A DNA stretch of 5,392 bases from Selenomonas sp. (GTDB taxonomy: Bacteria > Bacillota_C > Negativicutes > Selenomonadales > Selenomonadaceae). Position numbers and translations under genes: made by a program. The DNA is taken from contig JAGAYB010000100.1 of assembly GCA_017940705.1 (NCBI GenBank), forward strand, positions 1 through 5,392, written 5' to 3'. The notes under the pieces are model-generated. The model saw nothing but the letters and a program-made list of their open reading frames with translations, did not search any database and was not told where the DNA came from. The stretch's first letter is position 1. Every line of letters begins with the position of its first letter. Of this stretch, positions 1-4,999 are shown in pieces.

Positions 1-417
1 GTCTTCTTCTACCGGGCGCAGGGCATTTTCCATCGGTGCCTTGGCGTGCGGCAGCAGGTCGCTCAGCATAGCTGTCTTCACCACGCCGTCCATATTGGTC
101 ATGATGATTTCCTTCACATCAAACTCAGCCAGCAGCTGGCAGACAGCACCGTTAGGGATAAACGGCTCCTCGGTATCGGCGATTATCGCAATGGCATCAA
201 ATTCCCGTTTGCCATCGGCTACAGCCCGATACATGGCTACTTCCTCCGCAAAAACCGACAGGCGCGGTATGGCATTTTCTATGTTGCAGCCTGTGTAAAA
301 AGTACCGTCACTTGCCAGCACACAAGCACCTATAGGCGCCTTTCCATAAGGCACATAGGCATTATCCATCACCTGCATTGCCGCCCGTACCATCGTATCC
401 ACGATTTCTGGATTCAT
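1..417 (-). CDS. Cytidine deaminase-like protein lacking the zinc ligands (3' end cut by window)
   Basis: Translating the minus strand from the ATG at 417-415 gives at least 139 residues with no stop before the left edge; ordinary homotetrameric cytidine deaminases are about 130-136. Family landmarks in order are YVPYGKAPIGA (residues 21-31; usual form YxPYSxFxVGA), GCNIENA (43-49, nucleoside ribose-binding motif), FAEE (56-59; usual CAER) and PNGAVCQLLAEF (88-99; usual PCGACRQVLAEF). The proton-shuttling glutamate (E58) and the N45/E47 pair remain. The three zinc-binding cysteines are replaced by F56, N89 and V92, and the stacking Phe of YSxF is Ala27. A single Cys93 sits one place after the last ligand position. 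Without zinc, hydrolytic cytidine deamination is not expected, so this is probably a pseudoenzyme or a binding or regulatory homologue. The start is supported by AAGGAG at 428-433, 10 nt upstream. It lies 90 bp downstream of the MgtC-like gene on the same strand, so co-transcription is possible. The fold is confident; the function is unknown. Confidence 0.85.
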   Translation of the reverse strand, partial: MNPEIVDTMVRAAMQVMDNAYVPYGKAPIGACVLASDGTFYTGCNIENAIPRLSVFAEEVAMYRAVADGKREFDAIAIIADTEEPFIPNGAVCQLLAEFDVKEIIMTNMDGVVKTAMLSDLLPHAKAPMENALRPVEED

Positions 418-453
418 CGTCAATTCACTCCTTCTGTCGCTACAATCATCTAC

Positions 454-481
454 ATTTTACTATTCCCTGTCCGGTCGTAAA
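454..481 (-). promoter_or_regulatory. Weak candidate promoter for the cytidine-deaminase-like gene
   Basis: Read on the minus strand, TTTACG (476-481) and TAAAAT (454-459) are separated by 16 nt. The -10 matches consensus at five of six positions and the -35 at four of six. It sits about 40 bp upstream of the start codon in the gap after the MgtC-like gene. It could give the deaminase-like gene its own transcript or simply be chance in AT-rich DNA. Confidence 0.3.
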
Positions 482-494
482 ATCCCTGTACCGG
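464..494. repeat. Imperfect direct repeat TCCCTGT(A)CCGG
   Basis: TCCCTGTCCGG at 464-474 recurs as TCCCTGTACCGG at 483-494, 19 bp apart start to start (nearly two helical turns). The same stretch contains a short inverted pair, CCGGT (471-475) and ACCGG (490-494). One copy lies in the spacer of the candidate promoter and the other just upstream of its -35, as an operator would. No terminator-like T tract follows, so it is not read as a terminator. Confidence 0.45.
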
Positions 495-507
495 CAGAAA
501 TAAAATT

Positions 508-1188
508 TTAAACAACATCTACCCGGATAACACCATCTATCTGGCGTACAGCATCCACAATGATAATGCTCTTGATGCTCTGTTTATTGAATATTTCCAG
601 GTCTATGTACATACTCTTTTCGCCGTTGTCGTCAACTTCGTCCTCGTCAGCCTTGACCTTGACCCCACGCACACGGAGCTGCAAATCTTCCAGACAACGG
701 CTGATACGCATTAGCTGCCCCGGCCTGTCTACCGTATGGATATTAAGTGACAGATTTTTTTCATGATCCACCCAATCATCCAGCCGTGACAGGCTGCCCA
801 AAGTCACAAACACCAGCGCCGTACTGATAAGCGCGCCGGAATAATAACCGGCACCCACCGCCAGACCAACACCGGCTACCACCCATAAGCAGGCGGCGGT
901 AGTAAGTCCCGTAACTGACAGCCCTTCTTTCATAATTGCACCGGCTCCCAAAAAACCAATGCCACTGACCACCTGCGCAGCCAGTCTGGCCGGGTCGGCA
1001 TTAGTCTTGCCTTCAACATCCTGATAAAGCTCAATGGACATAATCATAATAAGGCAAGAGCCCAGACATACCAATACATTTGTCCGCAGGCCTGCCGATT
1101 TGCGCCGTGACTGCCGTTCATAACCAATGACACCGCCTAAAATACAGGCGAGAACCAGCCGCAGAAACAATTCACCCTCTGACAGCAT
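508..1188 (-). CDS. MgtC/SapB-family inner-membrane protein
   Basis: The 226-residue protein has the full MgtC/SapB layout. The N-terminal membrane half has about four to five hydrophobic segments (roughly residues 7-22, 36-55, 70-86, 92-112 and 115-135). Conserved signatures are GGVIGYERQ (18-26), AGLRTN (32-37), the DPARLAAQVVSGIGFLGAGAI block (65-85) and GLTTAACLW (94-102). A soluble C-terminal domain from about residue 144 resembles the ACT-like domain of longer MgtC proteins, with an acidic insert near 180-190. MgtC proteins are linked to growth at low magnesium, acid tolerance and, in Salmonella, modulation of the F-type ATP synthase; many homologues in non-pathogens have no defined role. 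GGAGG at 1198-1202 lies 9 nt before the ATG at 1188, which supports the start. Its upstream region is the DnaA-box-rich spacer. A weak promoter candidate there reads TTTTGG (1250-1255), 16 nt, TATTAT (1228-1233) on the minus strand. No Mg2+ leader or riboswitch was recognised. Confidence 0.93.
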   Translation of the reverse strand: MLSEGELFLRLVLACILGGVIGYERQSRRKSAGLRTNVLVCLGSCLIMIMSIELYQDVEGKTNADPARLAAQVVSGIGFLGAGAIMKEGLSVTGLTTAACLWVVAGVGLAVGAGYYSGALISTALVFVTLGSLSRLDDWVDHEKNLSLNIHTVDRPGQLMRISRCLEDLQLRVRGVKVKADEDEVDDNGEKSMYIDLEIFNKQSIKSIIIVDAVRQIDGVIRVDVV

Positions 1189-1309
1189 ATCCTCTTACCT
1201 CCGCAGCATTTTTATAGTTTTGTATTTATAATAATTTCTCTCTTCCTTCCCAAAATCCTTCCTGTACATGCAATATTCCGCCGCTCGGCTTAATATTATC
1301 CACAAAACA

Positions 1310-1325
1310 ATCCACAGCTGTGGAT
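1310..1325. repeat. 16-bp perfect palindrome ATCCACAGCTGTGGAT
   Basis: The two halves ATCCACAG and CTGTGGAT are exact reverse complements. The right half is part of the perfect DnaA box at 1319-1327, and the left half belongs to the weaker box at 1308-1316. The palindrome therefore presents two DnaA sites pointing in opposite directions, with 2 bp between the 9-mers. A third, perfect box lies only 3 bp further left, at 1296-1304. Confidence 0.85.
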
Positions 1326-1390
1326 AAAGCCTGTTTCCGATAATTATTTTTTCATTTTCCTTCTATAATATATAAGTGATATGTGTATAT

Positions 1391-1405
1391 TGTTTAAAAT
1401 AAACA
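1391..1405. repeat. Small inverted repeat in AT-rich stretch
   Basis: TGTTTA (1391-1396) and TAAACA (1400-1405) are perfect inverted copies around AAA. They sit at the end of the AT-rich segment (about 1338-1405) between the two DnaA-box groups. It may be a regulator site or part of an unwinding element; by length alone chance is not excluded. Confidence 0.35.
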
Positions 1406-1415
1406 CGACAAAATC

Positions 1416-1445
1416 TGTGGACAATGTGGATAAATCCGTGGATAA
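1416..1445. repeat. Three tandem DnaA-box-like 9-mers in the same orientation
   Basis: TGTGGACAA (1416-1424), TGTGGATAA (1425-1433) and CGTGGATAA (1437-1445) follow one another with gaps of 0 and 3 bp. The middle copy is a perfect box and the outer ones each have one mismatch. Closely spaced boxes in one orientation are where DnaA typically binds cooperatively. Confidence 0.8.
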
Positions 1446-1559
1446 CCCTACATATCCCCTCTTGACAAGCATAATTTCCATATATTTTGTGGTTTTTTCC
1501 ACCAAATTTAGTCAATTTCTTGTGGATAACAGCATCTATCCCCATATATTTACAAAATT

Positions 1560-2024
1560 TCACTTTTTCCACAGCTTATATGGGGATTTTATTAAGTTTG
1601 CATTATAGTAACGGACATCGTCTGAAACTTCCTCTCCCAGCCATTCCGGCCGGAAAAATTTGCTGTCTTCGGCCGCCAGCTCGATTTCCGCCACTATTAG
1701 TCCTTCATTTTCCCCGGCAAAAACATCAATCTCCCATATATCGCCCCCGTGTTTTTCCCGATAACGTGTCTTGGTCAGCACAGGCGGCTCTGCTATGCTC
1801 AAGAGCGCCTCGGCATCACTCAGCGGAATTTCATATTCAAATTCCGCCCGGCTTATGCCCTTATTTTTCCCCTTGATGGTCAAATAGCCCTTATTCCCCT
1901 TGATTCTGACCCTCACGGTACGCTCCGGGACAGTTGACAGATAACCTTGGGCAATTTTTTCCCCCTGCTCCTGAGGCTGCCAGCCTGCTTTTACCAAAAA
2001 TTTACGCTCGATTTCCTGCGCCAT
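1560..2024 (-). CDS. CYTH-domain protein, probable tunnel-type triphosphatase
   Basis: The 154-residue protein is a single CYTH (triphosphate tunnel metalloenzyme) domain, similar in size to the short bacterial TTM triphosphatases. It opens with the defining ExExK motif, E4-I-E6-R-K8 in EIERKFLV. Expected tunnel residues follow: R38 and R40 in RVRIKG, K51 in YLTIKG, E61/E63/E65 in EFEYEIP, K85 and R87 in TKTRYR, E98 and D100 in WEIDVF, and E113/E115 in AEIEL. Close bacterial TTMs hydrolyse inorganic tripolyphosphate or nucleoside triphosphates with a divalent metal in the cytoplasm; the substrate here cannot be read from sequence. The ATG at 2024 is chosen over one at 2048 because AAGGAGG (2033-2039) lies 8 nt before it and would fall inside the longer reading. 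The 3' end contains a near-match DnaA box (1565-1573). It is divergent from the LCP gene. Adenylate cyclase (CyaB-type) activity is a less likely alternative. Confidence 0.9.
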   Translation of the reverse strand: MAQEIERKFLVKAGWQPQEQGEKIAQGYLSTVPERTVRVRIKGNKGYLTIKGKNKGISRAEFEYEIPLSDAEALLSIAEPPVLTKTRYREKHGGDIWEIDVFAGENEGLIVAEIELAAEDSKFFRPEWLGEEVSDDVRYYNANLIKSPYKLWKK

Positions 2025-2032
2025 ATTTATGA

Positions 2033-2039
2033 CCTCCTT
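2033..2039 (-). promoter_or_regulatory. Ribosome binding site fixing the CYTH gene start
   Basis: The minus strand reads AAGGAGG here, a near-perfect Shine-Dalgarno sequence with 8 nt to the ATG at 2024. It decides against the in-frame upstream ATG at 2048. Confidence 0.85.
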
Positions 2040-2052
2040 TTTTCTCAATGTA

Positions 2053-2061
2053 ATTGTAGCA
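2053..2061 (-). promoter_or_regulatory. Extended -10 promoter for the CYTH gene
   Basis: The minus strand reads TGCTACAAT: an extended -10 TG, one base, then TACAAT (five of six matches). No good -35 stands 16-18 nt upstream, as is common for extended -10 promoters. Transcription would begin near 2046, giving a leader of about 20 nt that holds the ribosome binding site. Confidence 0.5.
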
Positions 2062-2098
2062 CTTTTTTTTCTTACCTACTCCTTTTTTCATATTTCTT

Positions 2099-2107
2099 TG
2101 CTATAAT
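2099..2107 (+). promoter_or_regulatory. Extended -10 promoter for the LCP gene
   Basis: TGCTATAAT is a perfect extended -10 element. The expected -35 position (about 2079-2084, CTCCTT) is poor. A start near 2114 would give a leader of about 54 nt before the TTG codon. It mirrors the divergent promoter of the CYTH gene. Confidence 0.55.
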
Positions 2108-2153
2108 AACACTATATGTCTTTAATTTGTTCATAACGCTATAAACTACAGTA

Positions 2154-2160
2154 AAGAAGG
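2154..2160 (+). promoter_or_regulatory. Ribosome binding site for the TTG start of the LCP gene
   Basis: AAGAAGG lies 7 nt before TTG at 2168-2170. There is no ATG or GTG at a suitable distance, so this site supports the unusual TTG start. Confidence 0.7.
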
Positions 2161-2167
2161 TATTGTT

Positions 2168-3442
2168 TTGCAAGAATCAAATATTCCGCCGCGTAAAGCC
2201 AAAAAGAAACAGCGTATTTGGCCTTGGTTACTGCTTATCTTTGTTTTTCTGGCAGCAGCTATCGGCGGCGCTTATTTCGCCAGCAACAGCCTGCTGGAAA
2301 AGCCGGCCACTGAAAACAAGCAGAAAGATGAACTGCTGACCGCCAAGGACAAAGCCACCATCATGATTATGGGCGTTGACGAGCGCGATGACGATGTGGG
2401 GCGCAGCGATACGCTGATGATTGCCTCCATCGACCCCAAAACCAATCAGGCTTCCCTGCTGTCTGTCCCCCGTGATACCCGGGTAAAGATAAAGGGACAC
2501 GGCTTTGACAAGGTAAATGCGGCTTATGCCTACGGCAAGGAAAAACTCTCTCAGGATACGGTAGAACGCCTCCTCGGGGTTAATATTGACCACTATATCA
2601 TCATCAACACCAAATCCTTTAAGAAGATAATTGATGCCATCGGCGGCATTGATATTGACGTGCCCAAGCGCATGCATTATGAAGACCCATGGGACGATGA
2701 CGGCGGCCTGATTATCGACTTCCATCCCGGTATGCAGCACATGGACGGTGCGAAGGCCGTGACCTATGTGCGCTATCGTGATGAGGAGGGCGACCTTGGC
2801 CGTATCCGCCGTCAGCAGGACTTTGTACGCGCCTGCATGGAAAAAATTGTCTCTCCGGCCATTATCCCGAAACTCCCTGTTGTCATCAAGGAAGTAATGG
2901 GCTCTATTGAAACTGACCTTTCCTTCCGTCAGCTGCTGGAATTTGCCGGTACCCTCAAGGAATCAAAAAACAACGGCCTCAAAACCGATATGGTGCCGGG
3001 ACGCCCCCTCTATATTGAAGGTATCAGCTACTGGATTCCCGACCTGAACAAGCTCCGTATGACTGTTGCAGACACCTTGGGCGTATCCCTGAGCGGCAGG
3101 TACAAGACCCGTATGGAGGCTGATATCCGGGAATACGAAAACAGCATTCCTGCCAGCGCCAGCGAAGTACCGGCCAGTGATACATCTATTGGCCGTGCCA
3201 AACCTACGGACAGCAACAAGAACCGTAAGAAGGACGAAAAAACGGAGAAGGAACGGCGCAGTACCGGCAAGGAAAGCACAGGTAATAATAAGCGCAGCTC
3301 TGAAAGCGAGGAACGCAAGGAGAAACCATCGACAACCACCACGCCTACCTCTCCCTCTCCTGCTGCCGATGACCAAAACACCAGCAGCAATGAATCTGCC
3401 GCCCCTCCTACTCCCAGCAGCGGCGTCAGCAAAACGCGGTAA
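2168..3442 (+). CDS. LytR-CpsA-Psr (LCP) family cell-envelope protein
   Basis: The protein has 424 residues counted from a TTG codon. It has a short basic cytoplasmic start (residues 1-17, rich in K and R), one membrane segment (about 18-40) and an extracytoplasmic LCP domain (about 62-220). LCP signatures are IMIMGVDER (65-73), GRSDTLM (78-84), SVPRDTRV (99-106), DKVNAAYAYG (114-123), IIINTKSFKKIIDAIGGID (144-162) and RYRDEEGDLGRIRRQQ (202-217); they include the Arg and Asp residues that bind the lipid pyrophosphate and metal. LCP enzymes transfer glycopolymers from undecaprenyl pyrophosphate carriers to peptidoglycan or related acceptors; the polymer here is unknown and no polymer gene lies nearby. 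Residues from about 325 to the end form a low-complexity tail, first Lys/Glu/Arg-rich and then Ser/Thr/Pro-rich, predicted disordered and outside the membrane. It is followed by its own terminator, so it appears monocistronic. Confidence 0.93.
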   Translation: MQESNIPPRKAKKKQRIWPWLLLIFVFLAAAIGGAYFASNSLLEKPATENKQKDELLTAKDKATIMIMGVDERDDDVGRSDTLMIASIDPKTNQASLLSVPRDTRVKIKGHGFDKVNAAYAYGKEKLSQDTVERLLGVNIDHYIIINTKSFKKIIDAIGGIDIDVPKRMHYEDPWDDDGGLIIDFHPGMQHMDGAKAVTYVRYRDEEGDLGRIRRQQDFVRACMEKIVSPAIIPKLPVVIKEVMGSIETDLSFRQLLEFAGTLKESKNNGLKTDMVPGRPLYIEGISYWIPDLNKLRMTVADTLGVSLSGRYKTRMEADIREYENSIPASASEVPASDTSIGRAKPTDSNKNRKKDEKTEKERRSTGKESTGNNKRSSESEERKEKPSTTTTPTSPSPAADDQNTSSNESAAPPTPSSGVSKTR

Positions 3443-3459
3443 ACAATAAAATAAACATT

Positions 3460-3510
3460 ATGCCAGTATAACGGTTGCGTTCACAGCGATTGTTATACTG
3501 GCATTTTATT
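3460..3510 (+). terminator. Rho-independent terminator of the LCP gene
   Basis: ATGCCAGTATAAC (3460-3472) pairs perfectly with GTTATACTGGCAT (3492-3504), a 13-bp stem with a 19-nt loop, followed by TTTTATTT. It begins 17 bp after the stop codon. The long loop is unusual for a terminator, but the stem and T-rich tail fit. Confidence 0.8.
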
Positions 3511-3570
3511 TAAAGCATCATAATAATAGCTTACATCTATTATATCCATACATATTTTATATTTGTCTTT

Positions 3571-3600
3571 TTGACACAACTGTTTATAATGATATATATT
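3571..3600 (+). promoter_or_regulatory. Candidate promoter of the malic enzyme gene
   Basis: A consensus -35 TTGACA (3571-3576) is followed 18 nt later by TATATT (3595-3600), or 16 nt later by TATATA (3593-3598). A perfect TATAAT at 3585-3590 is only 8 nt from the -35 and cannot pair with it. Transcription would begin near 3607, leaving a leader of roughly 110 nt. Confidence 0.5.
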
Positions 3601-3650
3601 ACAGTTATTTGTATTTTTATATATTTTCACCATATAAATGTAAACTGTAA
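3578..3650. repeat. Alternating AACTGT / ACAGTT half-sites
   Basis: AACTGT at 3578-3583, its inverse ACAGTT at 3601-3606 and AACTGT at 3643-3648 alternate in orientation. The last two extend to a perfect 8-bp inverted pair, TTACAGTT (3599-3606) and AACTGTAA (3643-3650). Start-to-start distances are 23 and 42 bp, near two and four helical turns. They flank and overlap the candidate -10 and start site, an arrangement expected of repressor operators. No known regulator motif was matched with confidence. Confidence 0.4.
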
Positions 3651-3668
3651 CCAAACACACAGAAACCG

Positions 3669-3696
3669 CCCTGTCAAATGACTATAATAGTCAGGG
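3669..3696 (+). repeat. Hairpin just upstream of the malic enzyme ribosome binding site
   Basis: TGACTA (3679-3684) and TAGTCA (3688-3693) form a perfect inverted repeat around TAA. CCC (3669-3671) and GGG (3694-3696) extend the stem to 9 bp if seven bases on the left are bulged. It ends 5 nt before AAGGA (3702-3706) and encloses TATAAT (3683-3688). It may be an operator or a translational control hairpin; it lacks a T tract, so it is not a terminator. Confidence 0.45.
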
Positions 3697-3715
3697 TAAG
3701 AAAGGAAGTATGGAT

Positions 3716-4948
3716 ATGAGCAATATAAATGAACTGGCTTTAAAGCTGCATAAAGATAATCAAGGAAAATTAGCTGTCCATAGCAAAGTTCCCTTGGAAA
3801 CGGCAGATGATTTGACTTTGGCCTACACGCCCGGCGTAGCTGCTCCCTGTCTGGCTATCAAGGAGGACAAGCGCAAAGTCTATGACTATACCAGCAAGGG
3901 CAACATGGTGGCCGTAGTCACCAATGGTACGGCTGTGCTGGGACTTGGCAATATCGGTGCCATGGCAGGGCTGCCGGTTATGGAGGGCAAAGCCATCCTC
4001 TTTAAGGGCTTTGCCGGTGTCGATGCCGTCCCTATCTGTCTTGATGCCAAAGAGCCTCTGGAAGTCATAAAGGCCGTACAGCTTATGTCACCGACCTTTG
4101 GCGGTATCAATCTGGAGGACATCAAGGCGCCCCAGTGTTTTGATATTGAAAAGGAGCTGAAGAAAACCCTTGATATACCCGTATTCCATGATGACCAGCA
4201 TGGTACGGCCATCGTGGTTGTTTCTGCCCTTATCAACGCCTTTAAAATCGTCGGCAAGAACTTTGCTACAGCCAAATTCATAATCAATGGCGCCGGGGCT
4301 GCCGGTCAGGCCATTACACGCCTTATTCACAGCGCAGGCGGACGCAATATCATCCTCTGCGATTCCCGTGGAGCCATCTATGATGGCCGTCCTAACGGCA
4401 TGAACCCCTACAAGGAGGACATTGCCAAAATCACCAATCCTGACCATGAGGCCGGCCCTTTAAACGCTGTTATCCGCAAGGCTGATGTCTTTATCGGCGT
4501 GTCCGTGGCAGGCTGCGTTACGCCGGACATGGTACGCACGATGAAGAAAGATGCCATTGTCATGGGCATGGCCAATCCCGAGCCGGAAATCCTGCCACAT
4601 CTGGCCAAGGAAGCCGGTGCCAGAATCGTCTGTACGGGACGCTCCGACTTCCCCAATCAGGTAAATAATCTGCTGGCCTTCCCCGGCATCTTCCGCGGTG
4701 CTCTTGACGTACAGGCCAGCACCATCAACGAGGAAATGAAGATGGCGGCAGCCAATGCCATTGCTTCTCTGATAAGCCCCTCTGAACTGGATGAGGAGCA
4801 TATCATCACCAGCCCCTTCAATCCTGAAGTAGCCCCAACAGTTGCCGCCGCCATAGCCAAAGCCGCCCGTAAGACCGGCGTAGCCAGAAACCGCAATATG
4901 ACACCGGAAATGGTCGCCGAACATACACGGGAACTGATAAAGAAATAA
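3716..4948 (+). CDS. NAD(P)-dependent malic enzyme (oxaloacetate-decarboxylating)
   Basis: This cytoplasmic enzyme converts L-malate and NAD(P)+ to pyruvate, CO2 and NAD(P)H. At 410 residues it is the short bacterial type, without the C-terminal phosphotransacetylase-like domain of MaeB. The catalytic Tyr is Y37 in AYTPGVA and the catalytic Lys is K92 in MEGKAILFKGFAGVDAVP. Metal ligands are E134 and D135 (LEDIKAP) and D160 in FHDDQHGTA. The dinucleotide-binding domain starts at about residue 187 with the GAGAAG loop (192-197); an acidic residue in ILCDSRG follows the second strand. ANPEPEI and the SDFPNQVNN segment are also typical. NAD versus NADP preference is not settled by these residues. 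Two in-frame ATGs exist, at 3710 and 3716; 3716 is preferred because AAGGA (3702-3706) is 9 nt away from it but only 3 nt from 3710. The gene stands alone with its own promoter region and a terminator 5 bp after the stop codon. Confidence 0.95.
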   Translation: MSNINELALKLHKDNQGKLAVHSKVPLETADDLTLAYTPGVAAPCLAIKEDKRKVYDYTSKGNMVAVVTNGTAVLGLGNIGAMAGLPVMEGKAILFKGFAGVDAVPICLDAKEPLEVIKAVQLMSPTFGGINLEDIKAPQCFDIEKELKKTLDIPVFHDDQHGTAIVVVSALINAFKIVGKNFATAKFIINGAGAAGQAITRLIHSAGGRNIILCDSRGAIYDGRPNGMNPYKEDIAKITNPDHEAGPLNAVIRKADVFIGVSVAGCVTPDMVRTMKKDAIVMGMANPEPEILPHLAKEAGARIVCTGRSDFPNQVNNLLAFPGIFRGALDVQASTINEEMKMAAANAIASLISPSELDEEHIITSPFNPEVAPTVAAAIAKAARKTGVARNRNMTPEMVAEHTRELIKK

Positions 4949-4953
4949 AGTAC

Positions 4954-4998
4954 AAAACCGCTAAAATCAGCATTGCGATGTTGATTTTAGCGGTTTTT
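4954..4998. terminator. Bidirectional terminator between malic enzyme and ECF S-component genes
   Basis: Positions 4954-4973 pair with 4978-4997 over 20 bp, with one G-U wobble in the plus-strand RNA and a four-base TGCG loop. On the plus strand the hairpin ends in a T run (4994-4998), and on the minus strand in TTTTGT. The malic enzyme stop is 5 bp to the left and the stop of the convergent gene is 1 bp to the right, so both genes share it. Confidence 0.9.
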
Positions 4999-4999
4999 C

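Larger units (their letters stand above)
1189..1559. other. 371-bp non-coding spacer carrying DnaA boxes and AT-rich DNA
   Basis: No credible gene occupies this spacer; the short open frames across it have no ribosome binding site and no family resemblance. It lies upstream of the mgtC-like gene and downstream of the CYTH gene, both on the minus strand. Its content is the mgtC-like ribosome binding site and weak promoter (1198-1255), a left DnaA-box group (1296-1327), an AT-rich stretch (about 1338-1405), a right DnaA-box group (1416-1445) and a lone perfect box (1521-1529). No clear terminator for the CYTH gene is seen; a GTGG/CCAC stem around 1489-1502 has only 4 bp. Confidence 0.85.
1296..1573. 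promoter_or_regulatory. Cluster of DnaA boxes (candidate origin or DnaA-binding locus)
   Basis: Perfect matches to the DnaA box TTATCCACA occur at 1296-1304 (plus orientation) and at 1319-1327, 1425-1433 and 1521-1529 (minus orientation, reading TGTGGATAA). One-mismatch sites are 1416-1424 (TGTGGACAA), 1437-1445 (CGTGGATAA) and 1565-1573 (TTTTCCACA, inside the end of the CYTH gene). A two-mismatch site lies at 1308-1316. Such density is typical of bacterial oriC or of DnaA-binding clusters outside the origin. An AT-rich stretch of about 65 bp, a possible unwinding element, separates the two groups. Flanking genes are not the usual origin neighbours, so the choice between oriC, a titration site and DnaA control of the mgtC-like gene is open. 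Confidence 0.8.
3511..3709. other. AT-rich leader region of the malic enzyme gene
   Basis: This stretch before the malic enzyme gene has no coding potential. It holds a promoter candidate (3571-3600), three AACTGT-type half-sites (3578-3650), a hairpin (3669-3696) and the ribosome binding site (3702-3706). The part 3511-3570 is plain AT-rich sequence with nothing recognisable. Confidence 0.75.

Noticed and set aside
46..480. Plus-strand 144-codon open frame over the deaminase-like gene
   Set aside because: The opposite strand carries clear cytidine-deaminase-family motifs and a good ribosome binding site; this frame shows no recognisable domain.
1437..1480. DnaA-trio repeats next to the boxes, which would prove an origin
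   Set aside because: At most one or two isolated trinucleotides fit; no run of trios adjoins any box.
1462..1486. Consensus -35 TTGACA on the plus strand followed by TATATT, suggesting a transcript running into the DnaA boxes
   Set aside because: The spacing is only 13 nt, no suitable -10 lies at 16-18 nt, and no plus-strand gene follows; the transcript would be antisense to the CYTH gene.
1489..1502. GTGG/CCAC hairpin as terminator of the CYTH gene
   Set aside because: The stem is only 4 bp and no clear T tract follows it on the minus strand.
2228..2740. Long minus-strand open frame inside the LCP gene
   Set aside because: It is a shadow of the strongly supported LCP coding sequence, with no family motifs or ribosome binding site.
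3639..3652. Catabolite-response (cre) site upstream of the malic enzyme gene
   Set aside because: It misses the central G and the final A of the cre consensus, so two key positions fail.
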